Position numbers and translations under genes: made by a program
Part shown: in pieces, positions 24,348 to 32,468 of the stretch
How positions within the stretch are numbered: the stretch's first letter is position 1
How the letters are laid out: every line of letters starts with the position of its first letter
Notes under the pieces: generated by a model
What the model was told of the DNA's origin: nothing
What the model saw: the letters and a program-made list of their open reading frames with translations, nothing else
The model's database searches: none
Assembly (NCBI GenBank): GCA_902493335.1
Contig: CABUPJ010000019.1
Coordinates: 1-55,729 of the forward strand
Reading direction: 5' to 3'
DNA from: an uncultured Porphyromonadaceae bacterium
Lineage (GTDB): Bacteria > Bacteroidota > Bacteroidia > Bacteroidales > Muribaculaceae
DNA: 55,729 nucleotides

Positions 24348-25373
24348 TTATTCTTCCACCGGTCTGAGGATATAGAGCGGCGATGATTTGAAGCGGGGAA
24401 GGGCCGAGAGACGCAGGACGTCGCCTGAGGCCACCGAGCTGTCGGTGATGACGCAGACATTGCGTTCGGCAAGCCGCTCCCTGACGGCGGCGAGAGCTAT
24501 CTCGGGGGCGTTGTTGTCCTGGCTGAGATGGCAGAGATAGACTTCGCGGAGGACGGGTGTCCAGATGTCGGCGAGATAGCGGGCCGTCACCATATTGTCG
24601 AGGTGTCCCGTGTCGGAAATTATGCGGGCCTTCAGATATTCGGGATAGCGGCCGCGGCGCAGCATGTCGAGGTCATAGTCGCTCTCGATCATCAGATAGT
24701 TGGCGCGGCGCATGTAGTAGTCGGCCCGTTCGGTGATATAGCCCGTGTCTGTGGTGACGACGAATGTCAGACCTTCGGCGCTTATCGAGAAACCGACATT
24801 GTCGCTGCCGTCATGCGATGTCTCGAAGGGGGTGACGGTCATGCCGGCGACCTCAAACGGGAATTCCTTGTAGATGGCGTGATGATAGTCTTTGATGCGG
24901 CGCGATATGTTGTGGCGCCGCAGCAGGCCGTTGAGGGTCTTCGGCGTGCAGTAAAGCAGGGTCGAGGTGCGGCGCCGCAGCAGCGAGTAGGCATATTTGA
25001 CATGGTCGCTGTGGTCGTGGGTCAGTATGATGCCTTTGATGCTGTCGATGTCGATGCCGTTGTGCAGCAGCTGGTCGGTGACATAGTTGTTGTCGACGCC
25101 GGCGTCTATGAGTATGCCGCCGGAGCGGGTGCCGATATATGCGCAGTTGCCGCTGCTGCCGCTGCCGAACGATATGAATTTGACGTGACGTCCCGGACTG
25201 GCGGCCGCGGTGTCGACGCTCAGGCTTCTGGCAGTCTCTTTGGCCTCGGTGGCGTGGCGGTGGCGTGTGATGATGTCGGCGGCGATGTCGCTGCGGTTGA
25301 TGTCAATCCCGATGTCGTCGAAGAGCGACGGCAGTTCTTCGAGCTGACGGCTTATGCGGCGCGGCTGTTTCAT
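24348..25373 (-). CDS. MBL-fold metallohydrolase (YycJ-like)
   Basis: A 341-residue protein. The metallo-beta-lactamase core starts near residue 63 ('VKFISFGSGSSGNCAYIGT') and carries the metal motif THDHSDH plus later histidine/aspartate ligands ('DTGHLDNM'). The closest known type is YycJ/WalJ, usually about 260 residues. Here there is an extra N-terminal segment of about 60 residues rich in charged residues and arginines ('RRISRQLEELPSLFDDIGIDINRS'). YycJ has been reported as an exonuclease-like or mismatch-repair related enzyme; the function here is not certain. The start overlaps the stop of the upstream methylase by four bases. Confidence 0.85.
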   Translation of the reverse strand: MKQPRRISRQLEELPSLFDDIGIDINRSDIAADIITRHRHATEAKETARSLSVDTAAASPGRHVKFISFGSGSSGNCAYIGTRSGGILIDAGVDNNYVTDQLLHNGIDIDSIKGIILTHDHSDHVKYAYSLLRRRTSTLLYCTPKTLNGLLRRHNISRRIKDYHHAIYKEFPFEVAGMTVTPFETSHDGSDNVGFSISAEGLTFVVTTDTGYITERADYYMRRANYLMIESDYDLDMLRRGRYPEYLKARIISDTGHLDNMVTARYLADIWTPVLREVYLCHLSQDNNAPEIALAAVRERLAERNVCVITDSSVASGDVLRLSALPRFKSSPLYILRPVEE

Positions 25374-26086
25374 GACTGGCTGTAGAGCAGAAAGATTGTC
25401 GGTATTTTGTCGTAGTTATACGACGCTTTCTTCCACTGTGACAGCGGCCGGGTTATTATCGACTGGCGCGAGCAGGTGATGTCTGAGGCGACGCAGAGAC
25501 GGAAGTCGCCGGGAAGCCGTTCGCAGAGGTCGGCGATGAGGCGGTTGTTGCGGTAGGGCGTCTCGATGAAAATCTGTGTCTGGCGTTCGGCTGTGATGCG
25601 CCGCATCATTTCTTTGAGCTTGAGACCGCGGGCTTTTGCATCGACAGGTAGATAGCCGTTGAAGGCAAAGTTCTGTCCGTTGAATCCCGAACCCATGAGC
25701 GACAGGAGTATGCTCGACGGACCTACAAGCGGCACGACCTCATATCCGCGGGCCTGTGCGACGGCGACAAGGTCGGCGCCGGGGTCGGCCACGGCGGGGC
25801 AGCCGGCTTCGCTGATGACGCCGATGCTGTGTCCGGCGGCCATGGGGTCGAGCATCGCGGCGACGTCGGCCGGGTCGGTGTGCTCGTTGAGTTCGACCAT
25901 AGAGAGGCTGTCGATGTCAATGCTGCGGTCGCACGATTTCAGAAAACGGCGTGCCGATCTCAGATTCTCGACAACGAAGTGTCTGACTTCGCGGATTATC
26001 GCGATGTTGGCCGGGGGTAACACGCTGTCGACGGGCGAATCGCCCATCGGCACAGGGAACAGATATAGTCTTGCTTTGTCGCTCAT
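25370..26086 (-). CDS. RsmI-like tetrapyrrole-methylase-family methyltransferase
   Basis: A 238-residue SAM-dependent methyltransferase of the TP_methylase fold. 'GVISEAGCPAVADPGADLVAVAQARG' and 'VPLVGPSSILLSLMGSGFNGQNFAFNGYLP' match the RsmI group, which methylates ribose of C1402 in 16S rRNA. Bacteroidetes carry RsmI plus a shorter paralogue of this sort, so exact specificity is uncertain. Its ATGA overlaps the MBL gene, so both are translated from one message. Possible -7 box TATTTTTG at 26104-26111. Confidence 0.85.
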   Translation of the reverse strand: MSDKARLYLFPVPMGDSPVDSVLPPANIAIIREVRHFVVENLRSARRFLKSCDRSIDIDSLSMVELNEHTDPADVAAMLDPMAAGHSIGVISEAGCPAVADPGADLVAVAQARGYEVVPLVGPSSILLSLMGSGFNGQNFAFNGYLPVDAKARGLKLKEMMRRITAERQTQIFIETPYRNNRLIADLCERLPGDFRLCVASDITCSRQSIITRPLSQWKKASYNYDKIPTIFLLYSQS

Positions 26087-26103
26087 TATGTATTTTTATC
26101 ATA

Positions 26104-26111
26104 CAAAAATA
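26104..26111 (-). promoter_or_regulatory. Candidate -7 box for the methylase-MBL operon
   Basis: TATTTTTG on the minus strand lies 17 bp before the start codon at 26086. No convincing -33 element is seen. Confidence 0.4.
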
Positions 26112-26324
26112 CATAATCTCGGTGAAATGGCGTTATTAAAAATGTTGATAAATAGAGCAAATTGCGTAAATTTGCTGTGCAGACTGTAATCCGGCCAGTC
26201 GGAAAGCCGTCTGCGGAGACATATTTAAGCGTAACATTAGCTTAATCCTTTCCCTGCGAAATCGCCAAATTTCATCCGGGGCTGCCGCCGGCGCTCCCGA
26301 ACACTTGAAAAGGAATAAGCAGCC

Positions 26325-26420
26325 ATGAAACGCGCTCGTGCTTGTCGCATATCGTCGGCAATGCCTGCCACTCAGCCAATTGTAATTAATATCAGGCCGG
26401 GCGACGGGTTTGACGTATAG
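26325..26420 (+). CDS. Possible 31-residue small protein
   Basis: ATG at 26325 preceded by AAAAGGA, ending at TAG 26418-26420. The product begins MKRARACRISSAMPATQ and has no transmembrane segment or recognised motif. It lies inside the structured region and ahead of the terminator. It may be a chance frame. Confidence 0.25.
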   Translation: MKRARACRISSAMPATQPIVINIRPGDGFDV

Positions 26421-26483
26421 ATATAACGGTAGGGCGTGGGGTGAATGGGCTGTTGACTTTCAAGTAGGGCGTTTGGCGATGCC

Positions 26484-26521
26484 CGCAGGGGAGTAATAGC
26501 TGGCTCCCTGCGCTTTTTTTT
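26484..26521 (+). terminator. Rho-independent terminator upstream of the HTH gene
   Basis: CGCAGGG (26484-26490) pairs with CCCTGCG (26506-26512), followed by eight T residues at 26514-26521. It is the only T-run terminator with no annotated gene directly upstream. Confidence 0.75.
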
Positions 26522-26598
26522 CACCGGGCACCGCTGGGTCTCACAAAGAAGGGGGCCTTCAGACCGGCGTTGCCGCAAGAATCAGTCGTCCACCCGAG

Positions 26599-26832
26599 AT
26601 GCCAATGTTGCCTATCGGACAACTCATCAAGGAAGAACTCGCCTCGCAGGAGCGCACGGTGTCGTGGTTTGCGCGCAAGCTTCACCTCGACCGTTCGAAC
26701 GTCTACCGGCTGTTCCAGAAAAATTCTGTCGACACCGATCTGCTGGGCCGAATCTCCCTTATTCTTGACCGTGATTTTTTTGAAGAGCTGTCTTCAAACT
26801 TTCGCGAACGGCGGGATCACGCCCGCCGGTGA
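26599..26832 (+). CDS. Small helix-turn-helix protein
   Basis: A 77-residue protein: 'IGQLIKEELASQERTVSWFARKLHLDRSNVYRLFQKNSVDTDLLGRISLILDRDFFEEL'. It is a compact XRE-like HTH with the pattern common to a family of small Bacteroidales regulators. An alternative start is the ATG at 26605. The target is unknown. It lies 77 bp after a strong terminator, with no consensus promoter in that gap, so its expression may depend on readthrough from the leader region. Confidence 0.8.
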   Translation: MPMLPIGQLIKEELASQERTVSWFARKLHLDRSNVYRLFQKNSVDTDLLGRISLILDRDFFEELSSNFRERRDHARR

Positions 26833-27228
26833 CACGGTCGGCCGGACCGGAGCGCTGCGAAGCGTGCGCGGGTCCGGCAGTTATCAGGGCTGTGACGGTC
26901 GCGAATCCTACAACACAATTATATCGTTTCTGACACTGTGGCGAGGCGTTATATGCCACAGTGGCGATGCTATTGCGCGACGTGTCCCGGTGGTATATGA
27001 CGGCTGTTGTAACTATATTTGCAACAGCCATGTAGATGAATCGCACCGCCGGAAAACGATGGTGTGCGCATATCACCTCAGAGCTGTGTCAATGTCGCTA
27101 CACGCATTTCGGGGACACTTCATCTAATTGGCGTAATTTTGTCGAAAATCTCCTGACAAGGGGCTCAAACGGCCTTTCGGAATAAACACAATGGAAATTC
27201 ACATTAATTATTTTTATTCACATTAATT
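26833..27228. other. Intergenic region with three inverted repeats
   Basis: No gene is seen. Perfect inverted repeats are GCCGGACC/GGTCCGGC (26841-26848 with 26871-26878), CACTGTGGC/GCCACAGTG (26934-26942 with 26955-26963) and GGCTGTTG/CAACAGCC (27002-27009 with 27022-27029). The first may end the HTH transcript. A TAATTTTG -7 box at 27134-27141 may drive the lipoprotein gene. Confidence 0.6.
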
Positions 27229-27230
27229 AT
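27197..27230 (+). repeat. 15-bp direct repeat overlapping the start of the lipoprotein gene
   Basis: ATTCACATTAATTAT occurs at 27197-27211 and again at 27216-27230; the second copy includes the first two bases of the ATG at 27229. It sits where a ribosome site would be and could be a duplicated regulator or initiation site. Confidence 0.8.
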
Positions 27231-30219
27231 GAACAAACATTTTTTGAACTTCACACTCGCAGCTCTTGTGTGTTCAGCAATGTCGGCTTCATTTACTTCT
27301 TGCAAGGACTATGACGACGATATTGACAACATCCAGAACCAGATTGACAAGATAAACGTCGATCTGGGTCAGCTGCAGGAACTGATCAACTCAGGAATGG
27401 TAATCAAGAGCGTCACCTCGACAGCCGACGGTATATCATTCGTAATGAGCAACAATCAGACTTACACAGTTACTAATGGTAAAGACGGTGCCAACGGCAC
27501 AGCCTGGACTATCGGTGCGGACGGCTACTGGTATAAAGACGGAGCCAAAACAGACTACAAGGCTATCGGTGAAGACGGCGCAGTCGGTCCCCAGGGTCCC
27601 AAAGGCGACAAGGGTGACACAGGCGCACAAGGTCCTCAGGGTCCTCAGGGTCCCCAGGGTCCTCAAGGTCCTCAGGGACCTGCCGGCGATAAGGGCGAAT
27701 CAGGCGAATACTATGTTCCCAACCCCGAGACCGGTAACTTCGATATCTATAAAGACGGCAAGAAAGTAAAAGATTCGGGCATCAGCTGGCGTCCGACCGT
27801 TGCCGAAGGCATCACAGCTCTCTACAGCGGCAACGAGCTGACCATCGACGGTGTCAAAGGCGCCGACGGCAAAACGACCTCTGTAAAGATTCAGCTCGGC
27901 ACGCCGATGGGCACACTCGCCTTCATCCCCACTGTTCTCTCGAACGTAGGCGGCTATCCCACAACCGACAAGCCTTTCTACCATATCAACGCTTACTACA
28001 GCGAAAGCAAATATAACACAGCTACGAAAGCATTCGCTCCGCAGACCAACTGGAACAAGTCGAACATCGTCGACCTCTTCTATCGCGTCAGCCCGCAGAA
28101 TGCGTTCGTATCAGAGACATCGTTTGCCAAATTCATCAACCGCGACATCGCCACATCACGCAAAGCTGCCGGCGACCTCGAGGACCTGCTGAATGTGACA
28201 AAATTCGATGTTGAGAAGGCTAACACCGAGGGTGTTCTCGCTGTATCGGCCACTTACAACAAAACAGCTGCCGCTACAGGTAACAAGAAAGACATCGCCG
28301 CCCTCCAGCTCTGGAACGGTCAGGTGCCCTTCGTCACCGACTATGTGGCTCCCTCGTCGAGTCCTGTTGTCGGTGTCATCGCCAACCCCAAGAACAACCA
28401 CAAGCTCTATTATTCCCGCGACTACGCCATTGTCAACGCCAATGCCGAGACAAGCCAGTTCATTCAGGATATCGTAGGTGTCACTCTCGCCAAAGAGCCC
28501 AACCTCAATATGGTCTACACCGGCGAACTCAACCTTGCCGAATATGTCGAACTTTATGAGGAGACACTTCAGTCGACACTCACAGCACTCGGTTTCGACG
28601 GCATCTCTTATAAATACTCGCTGCCTAAAGAGTATATCGCAGCCGACGCCCAGAAGACCAACCAGCAGTGGTTTGTCACTCTCAGCGAAGAAGGCGTCCT
28701 CAAAGTCAGCGAAGAGAACCTCAAACCCGCCAATCCCGGCCCCGGCGACACTCCGGCCAAATACCTTGCTCCCGCAATCGGCCGTACACCTGTCGTGAGA
28801 GTCGATGCCTTCATGACGCCTAACGACGGCAGCGATGCCCTGATGGTCGCTTCTTCTTACATCAAGGTAAACATCACCAGAAACCAGCCCACCACACCTG
28901 ACAAACAGCCTGAAATCAAGGAAACATACGAGAACACCACTGCATACGAATACCATAACCTCGCCGCCACTTATTCATTCGCAGCCGGTATGGACTACCA
29001 GCAGGTCAACAAGGTTCTCTATGGCCGCACAGGTCTCGACAGCGAAATCTTCTGGAACTACTATGCAGGCAACAACAACGAGTATAAGGTAACCGTCAGC
29101 GTCTGGAACGAAAACGGCAGACCTAAAGAAGAGAAGATTCTGTCTCAGGGCACTGCAACCGCCGGCACCAAGTATACGACAACAGCCGCCAAGGGCGTCG
29201 AGCTCGAAGTTCTCCTCGGCAATGCTCCGACTCAGACTTCTTCAATCAACTGCAATATCAACAACGACATTCTTACCAATAATACCTACGGTAACTATCC
29301 CGGCAAGGAAGGCGCACGATATACAGTGAAGATTGAGATTCCTTCTGACAACGAATACAACTATGGCAACATCGTCATCGAACAGGTATTCTATGTAAAA
29401 GAAACATGCACGGTATATCAGTTCAACCCCAACTACCAGATTGGCAACACCAACAGTGTCAGCGTAATCGGCAAACCGACCGCAAGCGGCTGGAAGCTCG
29501 AATCTAACATCGCCGAGGTCTTCAGAATGGTCAACGGTAAGAACATCTACCAGTACTACAACCAGGCACCTGTCACCAACACGACCGGCATCCAGTTTGT
29601 CATCAACCCGGGTCAGACAGGCGTAGCTCTCAGCGACGTGGTTATCGGCGGTGTCACGACTCAGAACATCGCCCTGACACAGGCTCTCGCCGAAGCTCAG
29701 AAGACTGTCAAGATGCACTACGATGTTGACCTCGTCAACGGTGAGAAGTGTACACAGGACTTCAACGTCATCTTCATCAATCCGTTCAAGGCCGGCAGCC
29801 TCGCAGCTGTGACTATCGACGGCGTCAAGATCGGCGGTGACTCACAGAACGCAGCCAAGAGCGTCAACGTTATCGATATCGACAACGAGACAATCTACAA
29901 CTGGATTGTGGCCGACAACGCTCTCGGTCTCTCGAACACTGCAGTCAGCAAGTTCAAACTCGATCCCGCTCAGGTATCTGTAAGCTATGCATTCGTCAAG
30001 GACGCTACTTACAATACATTTGTCGGCAACCTCGTCCAGGGCTCGACCTTCGATGTCGACAACACTGCCGGCAGCGCGACCAAGGGTACTATCACCTTCA
30101 ACAACCTTGGCACCCGTCTCGAAAAGAGCTATCAGCTGACACTCAGAGCGACTGTCACCTTCGAGAACATCTCGATTGTCAACCTCGATATCCCCGTGAC
30201 AGTCAAAGGTGTTAACTAA
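27229..30219 (+). CDS. Large surface lipoprotein with collagen-like repeats (PL29 N-terminal/DUF4988 type)
   Basis: A 996-residue protein. The signal peptide ends in a lipobox, SASFTSC, with lipidation expected on Cys25. A coiled-coil-like segment follows (residues 28-60, 'DYDDDIDNIQNQIDKINVDLGQLQELI'), then a 'VTNGKDGANGTAWTIGADGYWYKDG' module typical of DUF4988/PL29 N-terminal domains. Next come 13 collagen-type Gly-X-Y triplets (residues 120-158, mostly GPQ). The remaining 830 residues are beta-rich and unrecognised, without a clear catalytic domain. Codon use is strongly biased, suggesting an abundant surface protein. It is monocistronic. I cannot say whether it is a lyase; a structural or adhesive role is equally plausible. 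Confidence 0.82.
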   Translation: MNKHFLNFTLAALVCSAMSASFTSCKDYDDDIDNIQNQIDKINVDLGQLQELINSGMVIKSVTSTADGISFVMSNNQTYTVTNGKDGANGTAWTIGADGYWYKDGAKTDYKAIGEDGAVGPQGPKGDKGDTGAQGPQGPQGPQGPQGPQGPAGDKGESGEYYVPNPETGNFDIYKDGKKVKDSGISWRPTVAEGITALYSGNELTIDGVKGADGKTTSVKIQLGTPMGTLAFIPTVLSNVGGYPTTDKPFYHINAYYSESKYNTATKAFAPQTNWNKSNIVDLFYRVSPQNAFVSETSFAKFINRDIATSRKAAGDLEDLLNVTKFDVEKANTEGVLAVSATYNKTAAATGNKKDIAALQLWNGQVPFVTDYVAPSSSPVVGVIANPKNNHKLYYSRDYAIVNANAETSQFIQDIVGVTLAKEPNLNMVYTGELNLAEYVELYEETLQSTLTALGFDGISYKYSLPKEYIAADAQKTNQQWFVTLSEEGVLKVSEENLKPANPGPGDTPAKYLAPAIGRTPVVRVDAFMTPNDGSDALMVASSYIKVNITRNQPTTPDKQPEIKETYENTTAYEYHNLAATYSFAAGMDYQQVNKVLYGRTGLDSEIFWNYYAGNNNEYKVTVSVWNENGRPKEEKILSQGTATAGTKYTTTAAKGVELEVLLGNAPTQTSSINCNINNDILTNNTYGNYPGKEGARYTVKIEIPSDNEYNYGNIVIEQVFYVKETCTVYQFNPNYQIGNTNSVSVIGKPTASGWKLESNIAEVFRMVNGKNIYQYYNQAPVTNTTGIQFVINPGQTGVALSDVVIGGVTTQNIALTQALAEAQKTVKMHYDVDLVNGEKCTQDFNVIFINPFKAGSLAAVTIDGVKIGGDSQNAAKSVNVIDIDNETIYNWIVADNALGLSNTAVSKFKLDPAQVSVSYAFVKDATYNTFVGNLVQGSTFDVDNTAGSATKGTITFNNLGTRLEKSYQLTLRATVTFENISIVNLDIPVTVKGVN
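27631..27678 (+). repeat. GGTCCTCAG tandem coding repeats
   Basis: Five near-identical 9-bp units encode consecutive Gly-Pro-Gln triplets within the collagen-like segment. Such units tend to expand and contract between strains. Confidence 0.8.
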
Positions 30220-30339
30220 TAACAAGGACTCTTTATAAGGTAATTATTATATTAGCAGACAAAGCAGCCTAAATCCCGCAGGAGGCAGTGACCGTGAGGT
30301 CGTTGCCTCCTGTAACTTTTCCGGGAATGCACAATGCAA

Positions 30340-30358
30340 AATGCACGATGCACAATCG
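30340..30358. repeat. 19-bp dispersed repeat
   Basis: AATGCACGATGCACAATCG is identical to 313-331 and is preceded by related ATGCACAATGCAAAATGCAC. A partial inverted match (CGATTGTGCAT) lies near 16600. Confidence 0.75.
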
Positions 30359-30360
30359 GC

Positions 30361-30387
30361 GTCTGACCCGTCCGACGAGTCAGAAGG
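30361..30387. repeat. 9-bp tandem repeat, three diverged copies
   Basis: GTCTGACCC, GTCCGACGA, GTCAGAAGG, followed by a partial unit. It is the same unit family as the blocks at 16228 and 16472. Confidence 0.7.
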
Positions 30388-30408
30388 TCAGGCCTAAATC
30401 ACAGGCTT

Positions 30409-30470
30409 GTAGGGCTGTGCCATGGCACAGCCGCGCCGCCTGACGCGGATGCGCGATCGCGCATCCCTAC
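30409..30470. repeat. Fully paired four-way cruciform element
   Basis: An outer stem GTAGGG/CCCTAC (30409-30414 with 30465-30470) encloses three adjacent arms with no unpaired bases between them. The arms are a 16-bp palindrome (30415-30430), CCGCG/CGCGG with an 8-nt loop (30431-30448), and a 16-bp palindrome (30449-30464). It resembles a cloverleaf. Confidence 0.8.
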
Positions 30471-30485
30471 CATCTTTTCACAAAC

Positions 30486-30520
30486 AACGCCGCCCCCCGG
30501 AAGTACCGGAGGGCGGCGTT
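30486..30520. terminator. Bidirectional terminator between convergent genes
   Basis: AACGCCGCCC (30486-30495) pairs perfectly with GGGCGGCGTT (30511-30520), with TT-rich flanks on both sides. It serves recA on the minus strand and the lipoprotein on the plus strand. Confidence 0.75.
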
Positions 30521-30543
30521 TTATACTATGGGCAGGATTTTTC

Positions 30544-31734
<1,191 letters not shown>

Positions 31735-31781
31735 TATATCGTTTTTTATGTTTGTTTTCGGAGTTGTTTCAACTTATACTG

Positions 31782-31789
31782 CAAAGATA
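31782..31789 (-). promoter_or_regulatory. Candidate -7 box of recA
   Basis: TATCTTTG on the minus strand, 47 bp before the recA start. The -33 element is not clear. Confidence 0.5.
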
Positions 31790-32009
31790 GTGTCTGTTGT
31801 GTGCAGATTTGTTGCACGTGAATGTTAAAAATTATTTTTAATAATTCTGCTATATACTGTCGTATCAAGCGATTGGTCGAGAAACTGATGTCTGATGCGA
31901 AAAAAATCATATCTTGCGCGAACTATTTCGCCCGGCAGCGGTTTTAATAGTACATAGCAAAATTACTTTTTCCATTGCAAGAAATGTGATAATGATTGGT
32001 TTATTATCT

Positions 32010-32042
32010 AATGTGGAGATACCGTGACGGCATCTCCACATT
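32010..32042 (-). terminator. Terminator of the meaB-DUF1573 operon
   Basis: AATGTGGAGAT (32010-32020) pairs perfectly with ATCTCCACATT (32032-32042). On the minus strand it lies 15 bp after the DUF1573 stop and is followed by an AT-rich stretch. Confidence 0.7.
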
Positions 32043-32057
32043 TGGTTTATAACCGTT

Positions 32058-32468
32058 TCATTTTTTATCGTCGGGAATGACGTTGCCGGTGATTTTGAGA
32101 GTCACGCGTTTTGCCGAAGGGGCGTTGGTGCGTATTTTTATATCTTTTGAGATATATCCGCGCTGGCCCTCGGTGAGGAAGGTGACTTTTATCTTGCCGC
32201 GCTTGCCGGGTTTGACCGGTGCGGCGTCGAATTTCGGACGTGTGCAGCCGCAGTCGGCTTTGGCCGAGATTATCATCAGCGGGGCGTCGCCGGTGTTTGT
32301 AAACTCAAATTCGTGGACGACCATGCCTTTTGAGGCCTTGACCGTACCGAAATCATAGACTTTTTGCGAGAACTCTATCCCAGCCTTGCCCTTCGGGTCT
32401 TTCTTTGCTGCCGCAGGCAGAGCGAGAATGGCAGCGATGACCATTATAATCAATATTTTAAGTTTCAT
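32058..32468 (-). CDS. DUF1573-domain secreted protein
   Basis: A 136-residue protein with a signal peptide (MKLKILIIMVIAAILALPAAA). The mature part is a single DUF1573 domain, an Ig-like ASH/MSP fold, shown by 'FEFTNTGDAPLMIISAKADCGCTRPKF' and 'PGKRGKIKVTFLTEGQRGYISKDIKIRTNA'. The domain is very common in Bacteroidetes; a role in envelope complexes is likely but unproven. Its start overlaps the meaB stop by four bases. Confidence 0.88.
   Translation of the reverse strand: MKLKILIIMVIAAILALPAAAKKDPKGKAGIEFSQKVYDFGTVKASKGMVVHEFEFTNTGDAPLMIISAKADCGCTRPKFDAAPVKPGKRGKIKVTFLTEGQRGYISKDIKIRTNAPSAKRVTLKITGNVIPDDKK

Larger units (their letters stand above)
26175..26521 (+). ncRNA. Possible small RNA or terminated leader of about 345 nt
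   Basis: This interval runs from just after a TAAATTTG box to the end of a T-run terminator and has several potential stems. I cannot assign an Rfam family. It could be an independent RNA, or a 5' leader of the HTH gene whose transcription is normally stopped at 26521. Confidence 0.3.
26087..26598. other. Structured intergenic region before the HTH gene
   Basis: About 510 bp with no recognised gene. It holds a possible forward -7 box (TAAATTTG at 26167-26174) and a GCAGAC/GTCTGC hairpin (about 26179-26214). Further on are a CCTTT/AAAGG-closed structured stretch (about 26243-26313), a 31-codon frame (26325-26420), and a rho-independent terminator with eight T residues (26484-26521). It does not look like RNase P RNA, tmRNA or a tRNA. 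The arrangement suggests a separate small RNA or a long regulatory leader. Confidence 0.55.
30220..30543. other. Convergent intergenic region with repeats and a cruciform
   Basis: No gene is seen. It holds a 19-bp sequence shared with 313-331 (30340-30358), three GTCNGACNN-type 9-bp units (30361-30387), the four-way palindromic element (30409-30470) and a bidirectional terminator (30486-30520). Confidence 0.8.
31735..32057. other. Intergenic region upstream of recA
   Basis: About 320 bp. It contains the recA -7 box (31782-31789, minus strand), AT-rich sequence, and the terminator of the DUF1573-meaB operon (32010-32042). No gene or other structured element is evident. Confidence 0.7.

Noticed and set aside
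26175..26521. RNase P RNA, tmRNA or 6S RNA
   Set aside because: No RNase P core motifs, no tmRNA tag frame or tRNA-like ends, and no recognisable 6S layout were found.
31735..31900. A LexA-type SOS operator at recA
   Set aside because: No symmetrical operator was recognised. Bacteroidetes SOS boxes are not well known to me, so absence is not proof.
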